Assembly: GCF_902499335.1 (NCBI RefSeq)
Contig: NZ_CABVQK010000009.1
Coordinates: 248,001 to 312,000 of the forward strand
Origin: Burkholderia lata
GTDB lineage: Bacteria; Pseudomonadota; Gammaproteobacteria; Burkholderiales; Burkholderiaceae
Length of the DNA: 64,000 bases
Reading direction: 5' to 3'
The notes under the pieces were generated by a model. The model searched no databases. It saw only the letters and a list, made by a program, of their open reading frames with translations, and was not told the origin of the DNA. The stretch's first letter is position 1. Every line of letters begins with the position of its first letter. This document shows positions 43,807-52,813 of this stretch, one piece after another. The position numbers and the translations under genes were made by a program.

Positions 43807-44937
43807 ATGGACACGACAATTTCGATCAAGCGACGCCGGCTGCTCGGCGCGGCCGCCGCATCGCTCACGCTGCCCGCGTTCATCGAGACGCGCGCGGCAA
43901 CCCAGGAGGGCGTTTCCCGCATGACGACGCAAAGCAACTATCTTGCGGTCCGGCCCGACTGGCTCGCGTCGGCGCTCGAACCCGCGCTCGAGCCCGACCT
44001 GCCGATCGTCGACGCGCATCATCATTTCTATGAGCGGCCGGGCTGGATCTACATGCTCGACGACTATTTGCAGGATGCGCGCTCGGGCCACAACATCCAG
44101 GCGTCCGTCTACATGCAGGCGCAGACGCGCTATCGCGATTCGGGCCCGGCCGAACTGAAACCGGTGGGCGAGACGGCCTACGTCGCGGGCGTGACCGAGC
44201 CGTTGCAGCACGGCCCGGTGGCGGTCGCGAAGGGCATCGTCGGTCACGCGGACCTGCGTCTCGGCGAACGCGTGCGCGAGGTGCTCGAAGCGCATCTCGA
44301 AGCCGGGCACGGGCGCTTCCGCGGGGTTCGTCACCTGACGACATGGGATGCCGATCCGACGCTCGCCAATCCGCTGTCGGCGGTGCCGCGCGGGCTGCTG
44401 CTCGATCCCGCGTACCGGGCGGGCGTCGCGCAGCTCGCGCCGCTCGGGCTTTCGTATGACGCGTGGCTGTTCTTTCCGCAACTGCCCGAATTGTTCGAGC
44501 TTGCGAAGGCGAACCCCGATACGCGCGTGATCGTCAATCACTGCGGCGGTGTCGTGCGGATCGCGAGTTATGCCGACAAGCGGCCGGAGGTGTTCGAACG
44601 CTGGTCAGCGTCGATGCGCACGCTCGCGCAACTGCCGAACGTGTACGTGAAGGTCGGCGGGCTCGGGATGCGCATCAACGGCTTCGATTTCGAGAAGGGC
44701 GAGCGGCCGCCGTCTTCCGTGCAACTCGCCGATGCGTGGAAGCCGTGGATGATGACCTGCATCGACGCATTCGGCCCCGAACGCTGCATGTTCGAGAGCA
44801 ATTTCCCGGTCGACAAGGGCTCGTATTCGTTCGTGAACGGCTGGAATGCGTTCAAGCGGCTGACCGCGCAGGCCAGCCCGGACGAGCGAGACGCGCTGTT
44901 CCGCGGCACGGTCACGCGCGCTTACCGGCTCGGCTGA
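43807..44937 (+). CDS. Amidohydrolase-family protein with Tat signal
   Basis: 376 residues. The N-terminus SIKRRRLLGAAAASLTLPAF is a twin-arginine signal, suggesting export in folded form; an internal ATG at 43921 would give a cytoplasmic version. The mature TIM barrel has the metal motif VDAHHHFYERPGW and conserved VIVNHCGGVV and CMFESNFPVDKG, as in 2-pyrone-4,6-dicarboxylate and other lactone hydrolases. It starts one base after the MFS stop. Its likely role is ring opening of a lactone before uptake or CoA activation (inference). Confidence 0.88.
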   Translation: MDTTISIKRRRLLGAAAASLTLPAFIETRAATQEGVSRMTTQSNYLAVRPDWLASALEPALEPDLPIVDAHHHFYERPGWIYMLDDYLQDARSGHNIQASVYMQAQTRYRDSGPAELKPVGETAYVAGVTEPLQHGPVAVAKGIVGHADLRLGERVREVLEAHLEAGHGRFRGVRHLTTWDADPTLANPLSAVPRGLLLDPAYRAGVAQLAPLGLSYDAWLFFPQLPELFELAKANPDTRVIVNHCGGVVRIASYADKRPEVFERWSASMRTLAQLPNVYVKVGGLGMRINGFDFEKGERPPSSVQLADAWKPWMMTCIDAFGPERCMFESNFPVDKGSYSFVNGWNAFKRLTAQASPDERDALFRGTVTRAYRLG

Positions 44938-44965
44938 CGCGCGCCGCGACCGGCGCGGCGCTTGC

Positions 44966-45442
44966 TCACCCGGCTTCCACCAGTGCCGCGAGCCTCGCCA
45001 GCGCCATTTGCCAGCCGGTCTCGTTGTCGGCGGCCGGCACGCCGGGCGGCACCCCGTCGTGCACGGCGTCCACGCGCGTGCCGCCCGCTTCGTCGGACAA
45101 CGTGATCGTGATCGTCATCGCGCCGCGCAGCATTGGATCGTCGGTCTCGAACACGTCGATCTCGACGATCTGCTCGTCCGGTACGAGCGTGACGAAGCGG
45201 CCGTGATAGGTATCGGTGCGCGCGGTGGTCTTGCCGGTACCGGCTGACGGCGCGTCGTAGCTCAGCGACACGCGCAGCGCGCCGCCTTCGCGCGCGTCGT
45301 ACGCATGCACGCGGCACGTCATGCCGTCGGGCACCTTCCATTGCTCGACCGCGTGCGGATCGAGCAGCGCGCGGTAGACGCGGCCGCGCGGGGCGTTCAG
45401 GTGCCGGCTGACCCGGGTTGAATGCGTGTGCGTGTGCAACAT
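44966..45442 (-). CDS. SRPBCC/AHSA1-domain protein
   Basis: 158 residues. START-like fold of the AHSA1 group: TRVSRHLNAPRGRVYRALLD at the start, a WKVPDGM segment and ITITLSDEAGGTRVDAVHDG, ending ETGWQMALARLAALVEAG. These bind hydrophobic ligands; the role is unknown. It is the third gene behind an ArsR regulator and another AHSA1 protein (124-base gap). ATG at 45442. Confidence 0.88.
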   Translation of the reverse strand: MLHTHTHSTRVSRHLNAPRGRVYRALLDPHAVEQWKVPDGMTCRVHAYDAREGGALRVSLSYDAPSAGTGKTTARTDTYHGRFVTLVPDEQIVEIDVFETDDPMLRGAMTITITLSDEAGGTRVDAVHDGVPPGVPAADNETGWQMALARLAALVEAG

Positions 45443-45566
45443 GTCGCCTCCCGCGGAACGCGCGCGACGGTGCACGCCGGCGGCCGGCGTGTCGTCATGC
45501 TTCCTTCAGGAATCCTAGGCGCGTGCGACGCGGCATGCAATCACCGCAAACGCTGTCGCGCTCGGC

Positions 45567-46043
45567 TCAGCGCAGCGCGGCGGCGAAGGCGTCGAGCTGC
45601 GTGATGCAGGTGTTCCAGCCCTCGAAGAAGCCGAGCGCTTCATGGCGTTCGCGCGTTGCGGCGTCCGGATGCATCACGCGCGCTTCGTAGCGGCTGCCCG
45701 CATCGTCGTCGGCCATCGTGATGATCGCCGTGAAGCCCATCCACGGCGCCTGCGGCCGCCAGCCGCCCGTGAGCATCGACGTGAACGCGATGCGCGATTC
45801 CGGCACGATTTCCAGGAAGCAGCCGGGATTGTCGCTCGTGCCGCCGTCGGGGCCGCGCATGAACGTGTGGAAGGCGCCGCCCGGCCGCAGGTCGAACGCG
45901 CGCACTTCGGTAGTCCACGGTTTCGGGCACCACCATTCCTTCAGCAGTTCGGGGTCGGTCCACGCGCGCCACAGCGCGTGGCGCGGCGCATGCAGCGTGC
46001 GCGTGATGACGAGATCATGGGCTTCAACGGGGTTTGCTGACAT
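45567..46043 (-). CDS. SRPBCC/AHSA1-domain protein
   Basis: 158 residues. Clear AHSA1 pattern: LVITRTLHAPRHALWRAWTD, PELLKEWWCPKPWTTEVRAF, DLRPGGAFHTFMRGPDG and a C-terminal GWNTCITQLDAFAA. It overlaps the ArsR gene by 20 bases, so the two are translationally coupled. ArsR-AHSA1 pairs are common in proteobacteria and actinobacteria; the ligand is unknown. Confidence 0.92.
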   Translation of the reverse strand: MSANPVEAHDLVITRTLHAPRHALWRAWTDPELLKEWWCPKPWTTEVRAFDLRPGGAFHTFMRGPDGGTSDNPGCFLEIVPESRIAFTSMLTGGWRPQAPWMGFTAIITMADDDAGSRYEARVMHPDAATRERHEALGFFEGWNTCITQLDAFAAALR

Positions 46044-46380
46044 CGTGTTCCTCCTGGTGACGGCGTTCGACGAATTCGACGAGACGATCGGATCGTGCTT
46101 CCCACAGCGCGCGCTGCTCGGCGAGCCATGCCTCGGCCTCGGTCAGCCGGCTGCCGACCAGCGTGCAGGTGCGCGAGCGGCCGGCTTTGCGGGTCTGCAC
46201 GAGACCGCTGCGCTCGAGCACCGCGACGTGCTTCATGAATGACGGCAGCGCCATGTCGAACGGCGCGGCCAGCGTGGAGACGGTCTGCTCGCCGCGGCCG
46301 AGCGCGCTGACGATCGCGCAGCGCGTCGGATCGGCGAGGGCGTGGAAGACGTCGCTGATGCTGGATTGAAGGTTAGCCAT
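46024..46380 (-). CDS. ArsR-family transcriptional regulator
   Basis: 118 residues. Winged HTH: DVFHALADPTRCAIVSALGR, then VSTLAAPFDMALPSFMKHVA and LERSGLVQTRKAGRSRTCTL. There is no metal-binding ELCVCD motif, so it is probably not a metal sensor. The ATG at 46380 lies in a 16-base palindrome and only about 7 bases after a -10 box, suggesting a leaderless, self-repressed transcript. Confidence 0.93.
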   Translation of the reverse strand: MANLQSSISDVFHALADPTRCAIVSALGRGEQTVSTLAAPFDMALPSFMKHVAVLERSGLVQTRKAGRSRTCTLVGSRLTEAEAWLAEQRALWEARSDRLVEFVERRHQEEHDVSKPR

Positions 46381-46388
46381 GTGGCTAA
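46373..46388. promoter_or_regulatory. ArsR candidate operator over the start codon
   Basis: TTAGCCATGTGGCTAA has perfect 6-base arms around ATGT; the arsR start codon (46378-46380) lies inside. On the minus strand the -10 box TATACT (46388-46393) abuts it, with TTGCAT 16 bases further upstream (46410-46415). Confidence 0.65.
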
Positions 46389-46584
46389 GTATAGGGAAGG
46401 TGAACGGCGATGCAACGGAAATTTTCGTCGCGTAGGATGATGGGGCGGCAACACGCGCCGACCGGGTGCGGCGTTGCCGCGCGCCTGCCGCCGTTGCGCG
46501 AGCCGCGATGACCGGCCGGTGTTCTTTCCGATCCGGCCGCACGCCGAACCCGCGCGTGCGGCCCACCTGACTACCGGAGATGGC

Positions 46585-47115
46585 ATGACCGAACCCGTTA
46601 CTGTCCGTCGCGTCGACGCGGGCGAAGCGATGACCCATGTCGATGCGCTGGCCGACGTCCTGATCGATTGCGTCGAGGGCGGCGCGTCCGTCAGCTTCAT
46701 GTTGCCGATCGAGCGGCCGACCGCTGTCAAGTTCTGGACGAACGTCGCCGACGGCGTCGCGAACGGCGAGCGCATCCTGCTCGTTGCCGAGGACGCGGCC
46801 GGCCGCATCCTCGGCACCGTGCAGGTCGTGACCGCGCAGCCCGAGAACCAGCCGCATCGCGCGGATATCGCGAAGATGCTCGTGTCGCGGCACGCGCGCC
46901 GGCAGGGCATCGCCGCGCGGCTGATGGCGGCGGCCGACGCGGCCGCACGCGACGCCGGCAAGACCGTGCTGGTGCTCGACACCGTGACGGGCGGCGACGC
47001 CGAGCGGCTGTACGAGCGGGCCGGCTGGCAGCGTGTCGGCGTCGTGCCGAACTTTGCGCTGATGCCTGACGGCGCGCTCTGCGCGACGACGTATTTCCAC
47101 AAGCAGCTGGCGTAA
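46585..47115 (+). CDS. GNAT-family N-acetyltransferase
   Basis: 176 residues. GNAT core: IAKMLVSRHARRQGIAARLM contains the acetyl-CoA loop (R-x-x-G-I-A), followed by LVLDTVTGGDAERLYERAGW. Acceptor unknown. ATG at 46585 follows CCGGAGATGG. The YhfC gene starts 11 bases after its stop, so they are cotranscribed. Confidence 0.92.
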   Translation: MTEPVTVRRVDAGEAMTHVDALADVLIDCVEGGASVSFMLPIERPTAVKFWTNVADGVANGERILLVAEDAAGRILGTVQVVTAQPENQPHRADIAKMLVSRHARRQGIAARLMAAADAAARDAGKTVLVLDTVTGGDAERLYERAGWQRVGVVPNFALMPDGALCATTYFHKQLA

Positions 47116-47126
47116 CGGCATCCGTC

Positions 47127-47912
47127 ATGCATCCCGTCGCCCCGGTGCTCGTGTTCCTCACGCTCGCGGCGGGTGTCGTGGCGCTGATTGCGCCGGCGTT
47201 GCTCGCGGCCGCGTGGTGGCGCCGCACGCAGGTTCCGTGGCGTGTGTTTTTCTACGGCATGCTGACCTTTTTCGTGTTCCAGCCGGTGCTGCGCCTGTCG
47301 TGGCAGATCCCGCTGTTCCACTGGCTCGGGTCCGGTCCGCGCTGGCATGTGCCGATGCTCGTGTTCGCGGCGCTGACGGCCGGGCTCTTCGAGGAATGCG
47401 GGCGCTGGGTCGCGTTCCGGTATCTGCTGCCGAAGCGGCACGACACGCAAACGGCCGTGATGCTCGGGCTCGGGCATGGCGGGCTGGAGGCGATGTTGCT
47501 GGTCGGCGTCGGGTTCGTCGTGCTCGGCACGGGCTACCTGCTCGCGCACGCGGGTTTCACCGTGTCGGCCGGCAATCAATCGCTGATCGGCGCGCAGTTC
47601 GCGGGCATGACGCTCGTGTCGCCGTTTCTCGCGCTGTTCGAACGCGCGAGCGCGATGGCCGCGCATGTGGGGCTGTCGCTGATCGTGCTGCAGGCGTTCG
47701 TCCGTGGCACGAAGCGCTGGCTCGCGTATGCGATCGCGTTCCATTTCATGTTCGACCTCGTTGCCGTACTGCTCACGCGGTACTGGCATGTCGATACCGT
47801 GCTGGTCGAGGTGCTCCTGTGCGTGTGCAGTGTCGTGCTCCTGTGGCTGGGGATGCGCTGGAGCCGCCGGGAAGCAGGGGCGGGCGATACGCGCACGGAG
47901 CGCGCCGCGTGA
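47127..47912 (+). CDS. YhfC-family membrane protein, putative intramembrane metalloprotease
   Basis: 261 residues, about seven membrane helices. Family residues: LFEECGRWVAFRYLL (EExxR-like), LGHGGLEAMLLVG (conserved HGGxE), and HFMFDLVAVLL, which together could bind a metal in the membrane, as in CPBP/PrsW proteases. The function is not established. Second gene of the GNAT operon. Confidence 0.87.
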   Translation: MHPVAPVLVFLTLAAGVVALIAPALLAAAWWRRTQVPWRVFFYGMLTFFVFQPVLRLSWQIPLFHWLGSGPRWHVPMLVFAALTAGLFEECGRWVAFRYLLPKRHDTQTAVMLGLGHGGLEAMLLVGVGFVVLGTGYLLAHAGFTVSAGNQSLIGAQFAGMTLVSPFLALFERASAMAAHVGLSLIVLQAFVRGTKRWLAYAIAFHFMFDLVAVLLTRYWHVDTVLVEVLLCVCSVVLLWLGMRWSRREAGAGDTRTERAA

Positions 47913-47927
47913 ACGGGATGGCCGGTG

Positions 47928-48845
47928 TCAGCTTTGCGCGGCGGGGTTCGGCGGGCGGATGTCCGGCCGTTCTCCCGCACGCCACTGGCTGACGAGGCTC
48001 AAGCCCATCCCGGCCGTGACGATCGCGATGCCGGCCAGCGCCGGCGCATGCGGTCGTTCGCCGAGCAGCAGCATCGCCTCGAGCGTGGCAAGCAGCGGCA
48101 TCAGCGCGGCGAAGGTCGCGCCGATCGCCGGGCCGAGCGCGACGACGGCCCGGCTGAAACAGTAGAGCGCCAGCACCGACATCAGCACGCCCTGGTAGAT
48201 CGCCTGCGTGGCGATGGCCGCGGCCGGCGCATGCAGCACGGCGCCGCCGCGCACGGCCAGATAGAGCGGGCAGTAGAGCAACGCGGAGCCGACCGACACG
48301 ACGGCCGTCGCGTGCAGCGCACCGGCGCCGGTGCGTTTCGTCGTGACGTTATAGACGGCCCACAGCAGGCCGCCGAGGACGAACAGCAAGAGGGCCGGCA
48401 GCGCGATCGCGCCGCGCAACGCATCGGATGCGGCCAGCGCGATGCCGGCCAGGATCGTGACGATGCCGGCAACCTGCGCGGCGGTCAGCCGCTCGTGCGC
48501 GACCTGCCGGCCGAGGATCGCCGTGAACGCGATCATGCTGCCGGCCGTCAGTGCGAAGTAGCCGACCGGCGCGCGGCTCAACGCCGCGGCGACGGTCAGG
48601 ATGTAGGGCGCGCCGGCACCGGTCACCATCAGCGCGACCGACGCGGGGCGCAGCGTGCCGAGGCCGCGGCGCAGCAGGACGGGCAGCAGCAGCGTGCCCG
48701 ATACGGCGAAACGGATGAACGCGATGTCGTATGCATCGAGGGCCGAGTGCGTGACGCCGAGGCGCGTGACGACCGGAAAGCCGCCCCAGATGAGCGCCGC
48801 GAGCAATCCGTAGCCGATGCCGGCGAGCCGTTCGTTTCCGTTCAT
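47928..48845 (-). CDS. DMT-superfamily transporter with two EamA domains
   Basis: 305 residues, ten helices in two EamA repeats. Repeat 1 runs from LAALIWGGFPVVTRLGVTHS to AGIALAASD; repeat 2 starts near ALLLFVLGGLLWAVYNVTTK and ends TAGMGLSLVSQWR. Such proteins export metabolites or amino acids. Substrate unknown. ATG at 48845; it converges with the YhfC gene (15-base gap). Confidence 0.9.
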   Translation of the reverse strand: MNGNERLAGIGYGLLAALIWGGFPVVTRLGVTHSALDAYDIAFIRFAVSGTLLLPVLLRRGLGTLRPASVALMVTGAGAPYILTVAAALSRAPVGYFALTAGSMIAFTAILGRQVAHERLTAAQVAGIVTILAGIALAASDALRGAIALPALLLFVLGGLLWAVYNVTTKRTGAGALHATAVVSVGSALLYCPLYLAVRGGAVLHAPAAAIATQAIYQGVLMSVLALYCFSRAVVALGPAIGATFAALMPLLATLEAMLLLGERPHAPALAGIAIVTAGMGLSLVSQWRAGERPDIRPPNPAAQS

Positions 48846-49128
48846 GTGCTGTCCTCGTCGTGCGGCCACTGCGGGCCGGTAGAGGGCAAGGATGCGGTGC
48901 GCGCGGTAATGCGTCCAATATATTATTCAGGCGCTTTTAGGTCGTAAAAAGTCTTTGTTTTGACGAAATGGCCGATCGCAAAGGCAAGCATCGGAGCATC
49001 TCCCCGGTCGCGGCGCGCGCAGGCAGGCGGCCGGGTGCCGTCAGGGAATCAAGCAGGGCCGGAGACATCGCCGATCCGATATATTCACGCAGGAAGACTT
49101 CAGCAGAACACCCGGAACCACCGCCTCG

Positions 49129-49707
49129 ATGAAACGCTCCCATGTCGCTTTCGCCCTCACGGGCCTGCTCGTCGCGCTGCCGATTGCCGCGTATGCGCTC
49201 GTCAAGCCGCTGCGCGTCGTCGCGCCCGCGCTGGTCCCCGGCGTGTCGTGCCCGAGTGCAGACATCTGCATCGACGATGCCGCGAAGCTCGGCGACGCGC
49301 GGCAGCTCTATCGCGACGGCTATGCGCGCGCGGCGGCGGCTGTCGGCGCATTCCAGGAGGCGCCGCGCGTCGTGTTCTGTTCGACGCGGGCGTGCGCCGA
49401 TGCATTCGGCCTCGGTCAACGCGCGGCGCTGACGCTCGGGAATTTCGGCGTGGTCGTCGCACCGCGCGGCTGGCAGACCTACTTTCTCGCGCACGAGCTC
49501 ATCCATCACCGGCAGGCGGAAGTGCTCGGCAACCTGGCCGTCGCGACCAAGCCGCGCTGGCTGATCGAAGGAATGGCGTATTCGCTCAGCGACGATCCCC
49601 GCCACCCGCTGGCGGAGCCGTTCGAATCGTGGCGCACGCGTTTTGCCGCCTGGAATGCGGCGCGCGGTGCACAGCCGCTGTGGGACGCTTCACGGGCGGT
49701 CGACTAG
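49129..49707 (+). CDS. Small exported zincin-like protein
   Basis: 192 residues. An N-terminal hydrophobic segment (about 8-24) is a signal anchor or signal peptide. A metalloprotease-like HExxH is at residues 122-126 (FLAHELIHHRQ), followed 21 residues later by WLIEGMAYSLS, where E147 could be the third zinc ligand, as in gluzincins. Four cysteines (41, 47, 84, 89) could form disulfides. I do not recognise the family, and proteolytic activity is inferred only. ATG at 49129 chosen as it begins the hydrophobic leader. Confidence 0.78.
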   Translation: MKRSHVAFALTGLLVALPIAAYALVKPLRVVAPALVPGVSCPSADICIDDAAKLGDARQLYRDGYARAAAAVGAFQEAPRVVFCSTRACADAFGLGQRAALTLGNFGVVVAPRGWQTYFLAHELIHHRQAEVLGNLAVATKPRWLIEGMAYSLSDDPRHPLAEPFESWRTRFAAWNAARGAQPLWDASRAVD

Positions 49708-49800
49708 CGCGGCAAGACGCTGAAAGCGCGGTCGCGCACGTCGATACTGCGATACGCCGCGCAGGCCGACACGCCATGACGCCATGACGTCATGAAGCGA

Positions 49801-50385
49801 CTACACCGGCGCGCCAGGATCGTCCCGCCCGGCGGTGAGCGTGTCCCGCCCTGCGGCGAGGATCTCGTCGGCCAGCGCCGGATCGGTGCCGGCGATCGCA
49901 CGGGACAGCACGAGCGCGCCGACCATCTGGCTGAAGACGGCCATCGCGTCGCGACGCGTCTGCGCCGGCGTCGCACCCTCCGTGGCCACCATCCGTTCCA
50001 GCCGATCGAGATACGTGGCGAGGCCGTGCGCGTAGCACGCACGCGCCGCATCGGTCAGTCGCGGCGCATCGCCCGCGAAACCCGACAGCGGGCATCCGGC
50101 CTCGACGTTGTCGCGATGCGCGGCCGACAGATACAGCGCCACCTGCGCGTCGAGACTGCCGGCGTTCGGCGAATCCGCGCGGTCCTGCATCGCTTTGTCC
50201 ATCACCTCGGCGACCAGCGCGTCTTTCGACTTGAAGTGGTTGTAGAAGCCGCCTTGCGTGAAGCCGGCTTCCTTCATCAGTTCCGTAAGCCCCACCGCAT
50301 CGACGCCGCGCACGCGGAACAGCCGCTCGGCGGCCGCGACGATCGCGCTCCGGTTCTCGGCAGCCTGCTGTCTTGACACACCCAT
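49801..50385 (-). CDS. TetR-family transcriptional regulator
   Basis: 194 residues. N-terminal TetR HTH: AAERLFRVRGVDAVGLTELM, KEAGFTQGGFYNHFKSKDAL. The C-terminal domain includes GCPLSGFAGDAPRLT with one Cys. ATG at 50385 has a GGGAGGGATC site. It diverges from an SDR gene; two repeated operators lie between, so it likely represses both. The ligand is unknown. Confidence 0.93.
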   Translation of the reverse strand: MGVSRQQAAENRSAIVAAAERLFRVRGVDAVGLTELMKEAGFTQGGFYNHFKSKDALVAEVMDKAMQDRADSPNAGSLDAQVALYLSAAHRDNVEAGCPLSGFAGDAPRLTDAARACYAHGLATYLDRLERMVATEGATPAQTRRDAMAVFSQMVGALVLSRAIAGTDPALADEILAAGRDTLTAGRDDPGAPV

Positions 50386-50428
50386 AGATCCCTCCCTGAT
50401 TTTGCCGATCGCGTCGATTGGGAAACAC

Positions 50429-50444
50429 AATGGCGATCACCATT
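50429..50444. promoter_or_regulatory. TetR candidate operator 1
   Basis: AATGGCGATCACCATT, a near-perfect palindrome in a 23-base direct repeat framed by ACA and GACAT. It includes the first T's of a TTGACA hexamer (50443-50448), a -35-like sequence on the plus strand. Confidence 0.7.
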
Positions 50445-50484
50445 GACATGGTCGAATTGCGCGAACACAATGCATCGCAAAGAC

Positions 50485-50500
50485 AATGGTGATCAACATT
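50485..50500. promoter_or_regulatory. TetR candidate operator 2
   Basis: AATGGTGATCAACATT, 56 bases after operator 1, with the same ACA and GACAT flanks and a TTGACA at 50499-50504. Confidence 0.7.
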
Positions 50501-50728
50501 GACATCGAGTGTAGCCGACTTGGCGGAGGGTGCAAAGCCACCGCCGGAACACCGGATGGCAATCGATCGGCGTCTTTGGCGCCGCCCGGGCGGACGGGCA
50601 GCGGACGGCTCACCGTCTGCCGCCTGCGGCGCAACGGTTCGATATGCAATGGCAGTCTGGTTTTCCACCGGATCTCATGCGCGCGGCGAGCCGGCGCGCA
50701 TGCGATTCATCATGCGAAAGGAACAATC

Positions 50729-51433
50729 ATGAAGATCGAAGGTGCAGTGGTGTTCATCACGGGCGCGAATCGCGGGCTCGGGCTCGAGTTTGCGAAGCAG
50801 GCGCTGGCGAGAGGGGCGCGCAAGGTCTATGCGGCGGCGCGCGATCCGGCCACCGTGACGCTGCCGGGCGTGGTGCCGGTGAAGCTCGACGTGACCGATC
50901 CGGCGGCCGTCGCCGCGGCGGCCGATGCGGCGCGCGACGTCACGCTGCTGATCAACAACGCGGGCATCGCGCGGCTCGGCAGCCTGACGGACGAAGGCGC
51001 GGCCGACGCGTTGCGCGCTCACTTCGAAACCAACGTGTTCGGGATGCTGGCGACGGCGCGCGCGTTTGCAGGCATTCTCGCCGGCCATGGCGGCGGCGCG
51101 ATCCTGAACATCCTGTCCGTCGCGAGCTGGGTGAACCGGCCGATCCTGTCGAGCTACGGCGTGTCGAAATCGGCCGCATGGGCGCTGACCAACGGGCTGC
51201 GCCATTCGTTGCGCGAGCAGCGCACGCAGGTCGTCGGGTTGCATGCCGGCTTCATCGATACCGACCTGACGGCCGGCCTCGACGTGCCGAAGGCGACGCC
51301 CGCCGACGTCGTGCGCCAGGCGTACGAAGCGATCGAAGCGGGGGCGGAAGAGGTGTCGACCGACGAACTCACGCGGCACGTGAAGGCCACGCTGTCGTCG
51401 GGCGTTTATCTGGAAGAACCGGCGCAGCGTTGA
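50729..51433 (+). CDS. Short-chain dehydrogenase/reductase
   Basis: 234 residues. NAD(P)-binding TGANRGLG (11-18), NNAG (76-79), and active-site Y143 and K147 in SSYGVSKSA; the serine is in the ILNILSVASW strand. The substrate is unknown. ATG at 50729 follows AAAGGAACA. It is the divergent partner and probable target of the TetR regulator, as is common for SDR-TetR pairs. Confidence 0.93.
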   Translation: MKIEGAVVFITGANRGLGLEFAKQALARGARKVYAAARDPATVTLPGVVPVKLDVTDPAAVAAAADAARDVTLLINNAGIARLGSLTDEGAADALRAHFETNVFGMLATARAFAGILAGHGGGAILNILSVASWVNRPILSSYGVSKSAAWALTNGLRHSLREQRTQVVGLHAGFIDTDLTAGLDVPKATPADVVRQAYEAIEAGAEEVSTDELTRHVKATLSSGVYLEEPAQR

Positions 51434-51454
51434 CGTCGCCGGAATCTCGACCCT

Positions 51455-51486
51455 GCCGCCCGCGCCGCACACACGGCACGGGCGGC
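51455..51486. terminator. Hairpin between the SDR gene and fabV
   Basis: GCCGCCCGCGCCG pairs with CGGCACGGGCGGC except for one position, around a CACACA loop, between two convergent genes. No T-tract, so a candidate bidirectional terminator. Confidence 0.5.
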
Positions 51487-51497
51487 GGGCCGCACCG

Positions 51498-52700
51498 TCA
51501 GACGGTGGTGTCGATGATGCCCGGGATCTTCACGTCCGGGTTCACGTCCGCGTCGTAGTCGACGCCGGCGATCTCGAAGCCGAACAAACGCAGGAACTCG
51601 GTCTTGTAGCCGGTGAAGTCGGTCAGCTCGTACAGGTTGTCGTTCGTCACGTGGTTCCACTGCGCGACGACCTTCGCCTGCACCTGCGGGTCGAGCTCCT
51701 TGTAGTCCGCGCGCAGGCGGCCTTCTTCGTCGACGTGCGGCGTCGCGCCGTACAGGCTGTCCTTGAACAGGCCGTACACCTGCTCGATGCAGCCTTCGTG
51801 CGTGCCGGTTTCCTTCATCGTCTTGAACAGCAGCGACAGGTACAGCGGCATCATCGGGATCGCCGAGCTGGCCTGCGTGACCACGGCCTTCAGCACCGAC
51901 ACGCGCGCGTCGCCGCCGTGCGCGGCCAGCTTGTCGCGGATCGACAGCACTTTCTTGTCGAGATCCTTCTTCGCTTCGCCGATCGAGCCGTTCCAGTAGA
52001 TGTCGTGCGTGATCTGCTCGCCGAGATACGTGAACGCGGTGGTCTTCGCGCCGTCGGCCAGCACGCCGGCTTCATCGAGCGCGTCGATCCACATCTGCCA
52101 GTCCTCGCCGCCCATCACGGCGACGGTGCCGTCGATCTCTTCCTGCGTTGCCGGTTCCAGCGTGACGTCGCGGATCACTTCCTTGTCGGTGTCGAGGCCG
52201 CGGAACGTGACCGTCTTGCCGATCGGCTTGAGCGTCGAGCTGATGGTTTCGCCCGTCTTCGGGTGCGTGCGGCGCGGTGCCGCGAGGCTGTAGACGACGA
52301 GATCGACCTTGCCGAGATCCTGCTTGATGGTGTCGATCGTGACCTGCTTGACCTTGTCGGAGAATGCGTCGCCGTTGATGCTGCGCGCATAGCGCCCCTT
52401 TTCGGCGGCGAATTTCTCGAACGCGGCGCTGTTGTACCAGCCGGCCGTGCCCGGCTTCGTTTCGCTGCCGGCACGCTCGAAGAACACGCCGAGCGTGTCC
52501 GCGTCCGCGCCGAACGCGGCCGAGATCCGGGCGGCGAGGCCGTAGCCGGTCGACGCGCCGATCACGAGCACCTTTTTCGGGCCGTTGGCGATCGGGCCGT
52601 GCGAAGTCACGTAGTCGATCTGTTCCTTGACGTTGGCTTCGCAGCCGACCGGATGAGTCGTCACGCAGATGAAGCCACGCACGCGCGGTTTGATGATCAT
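51498..52700 (-). CDS. fabV: Trans-2-enoyl-ACP/CoA reductase (NADH), FabV type
   Basis: 400 residues, normal for FabV. It starts [20 protein letters not shown]; the NADH-binding GASTGYGLA is at 48-56, YSLAAPRR at 137-144, and the catalytic Y235-x8-K244 pair is in [10 protein letters not shown]. The enzyme does the last reduction of fatty-acid elongation. FabV reductases are known to tolerate triclosan. ATG at 52700. Divergent from the GbsR/MarR regulator, with the 52814 operator 114 bases upstream. Confidence 0.97.
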   Translation of the reverse strand: MIIKPRVRGFICVTTHPVGCEANVKEQIDYVTSHGPIANGPKKVLVIGASTGYGLAARISAAFGADADTLGVFFERAGSETKPGTAGWYNSAAFEKFAAEKGRYARSINGDAFSDKVKQVTIDTIKQDLGKVDLVVYSLAAPRRTHPKTGETISSTLKPIGKTVTFRGLDTDKEVIRDVTLEPATQEEIDGTVAVMGGEDWQMWIDALDEAGVLADGAKTTAFTYLGEQITHDIYWNGSIGEAKKDLDKKVLSIRDKLAAHGGDARVSVLKAVVTQASSAIPMMPLYLSLLFKTMKETGTHEGCIEQVYGLFKDSLYGATPHVDEEGRLRADYKELDPQVQAKVVAQWNHVTNDNLYELTDFTGYKTEFLRLFGFEIAGVDYDADVNPDVKIPGIIDTTV

Positions 52701-52813
52701 GGAAACCTCTAGTCTGAAAGGCGGAAACGGCCTGAATTCGGGAAAATCCCGCGCATTGTAAAGGAAGCGGCCGATCGCGGGCGGGCGCGGCCGGAACCGG
52801 GGCGGATCGCCAG

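Larger units (their letters stand above)
50386..50728. other. Divergent TetR/SDR regulatory region
   Basis: About 340 bases. It holds two 16-bp operators at 50429 and 50485. No additional gene is visible between the operators and the SDR start. Confidence 0.7.
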
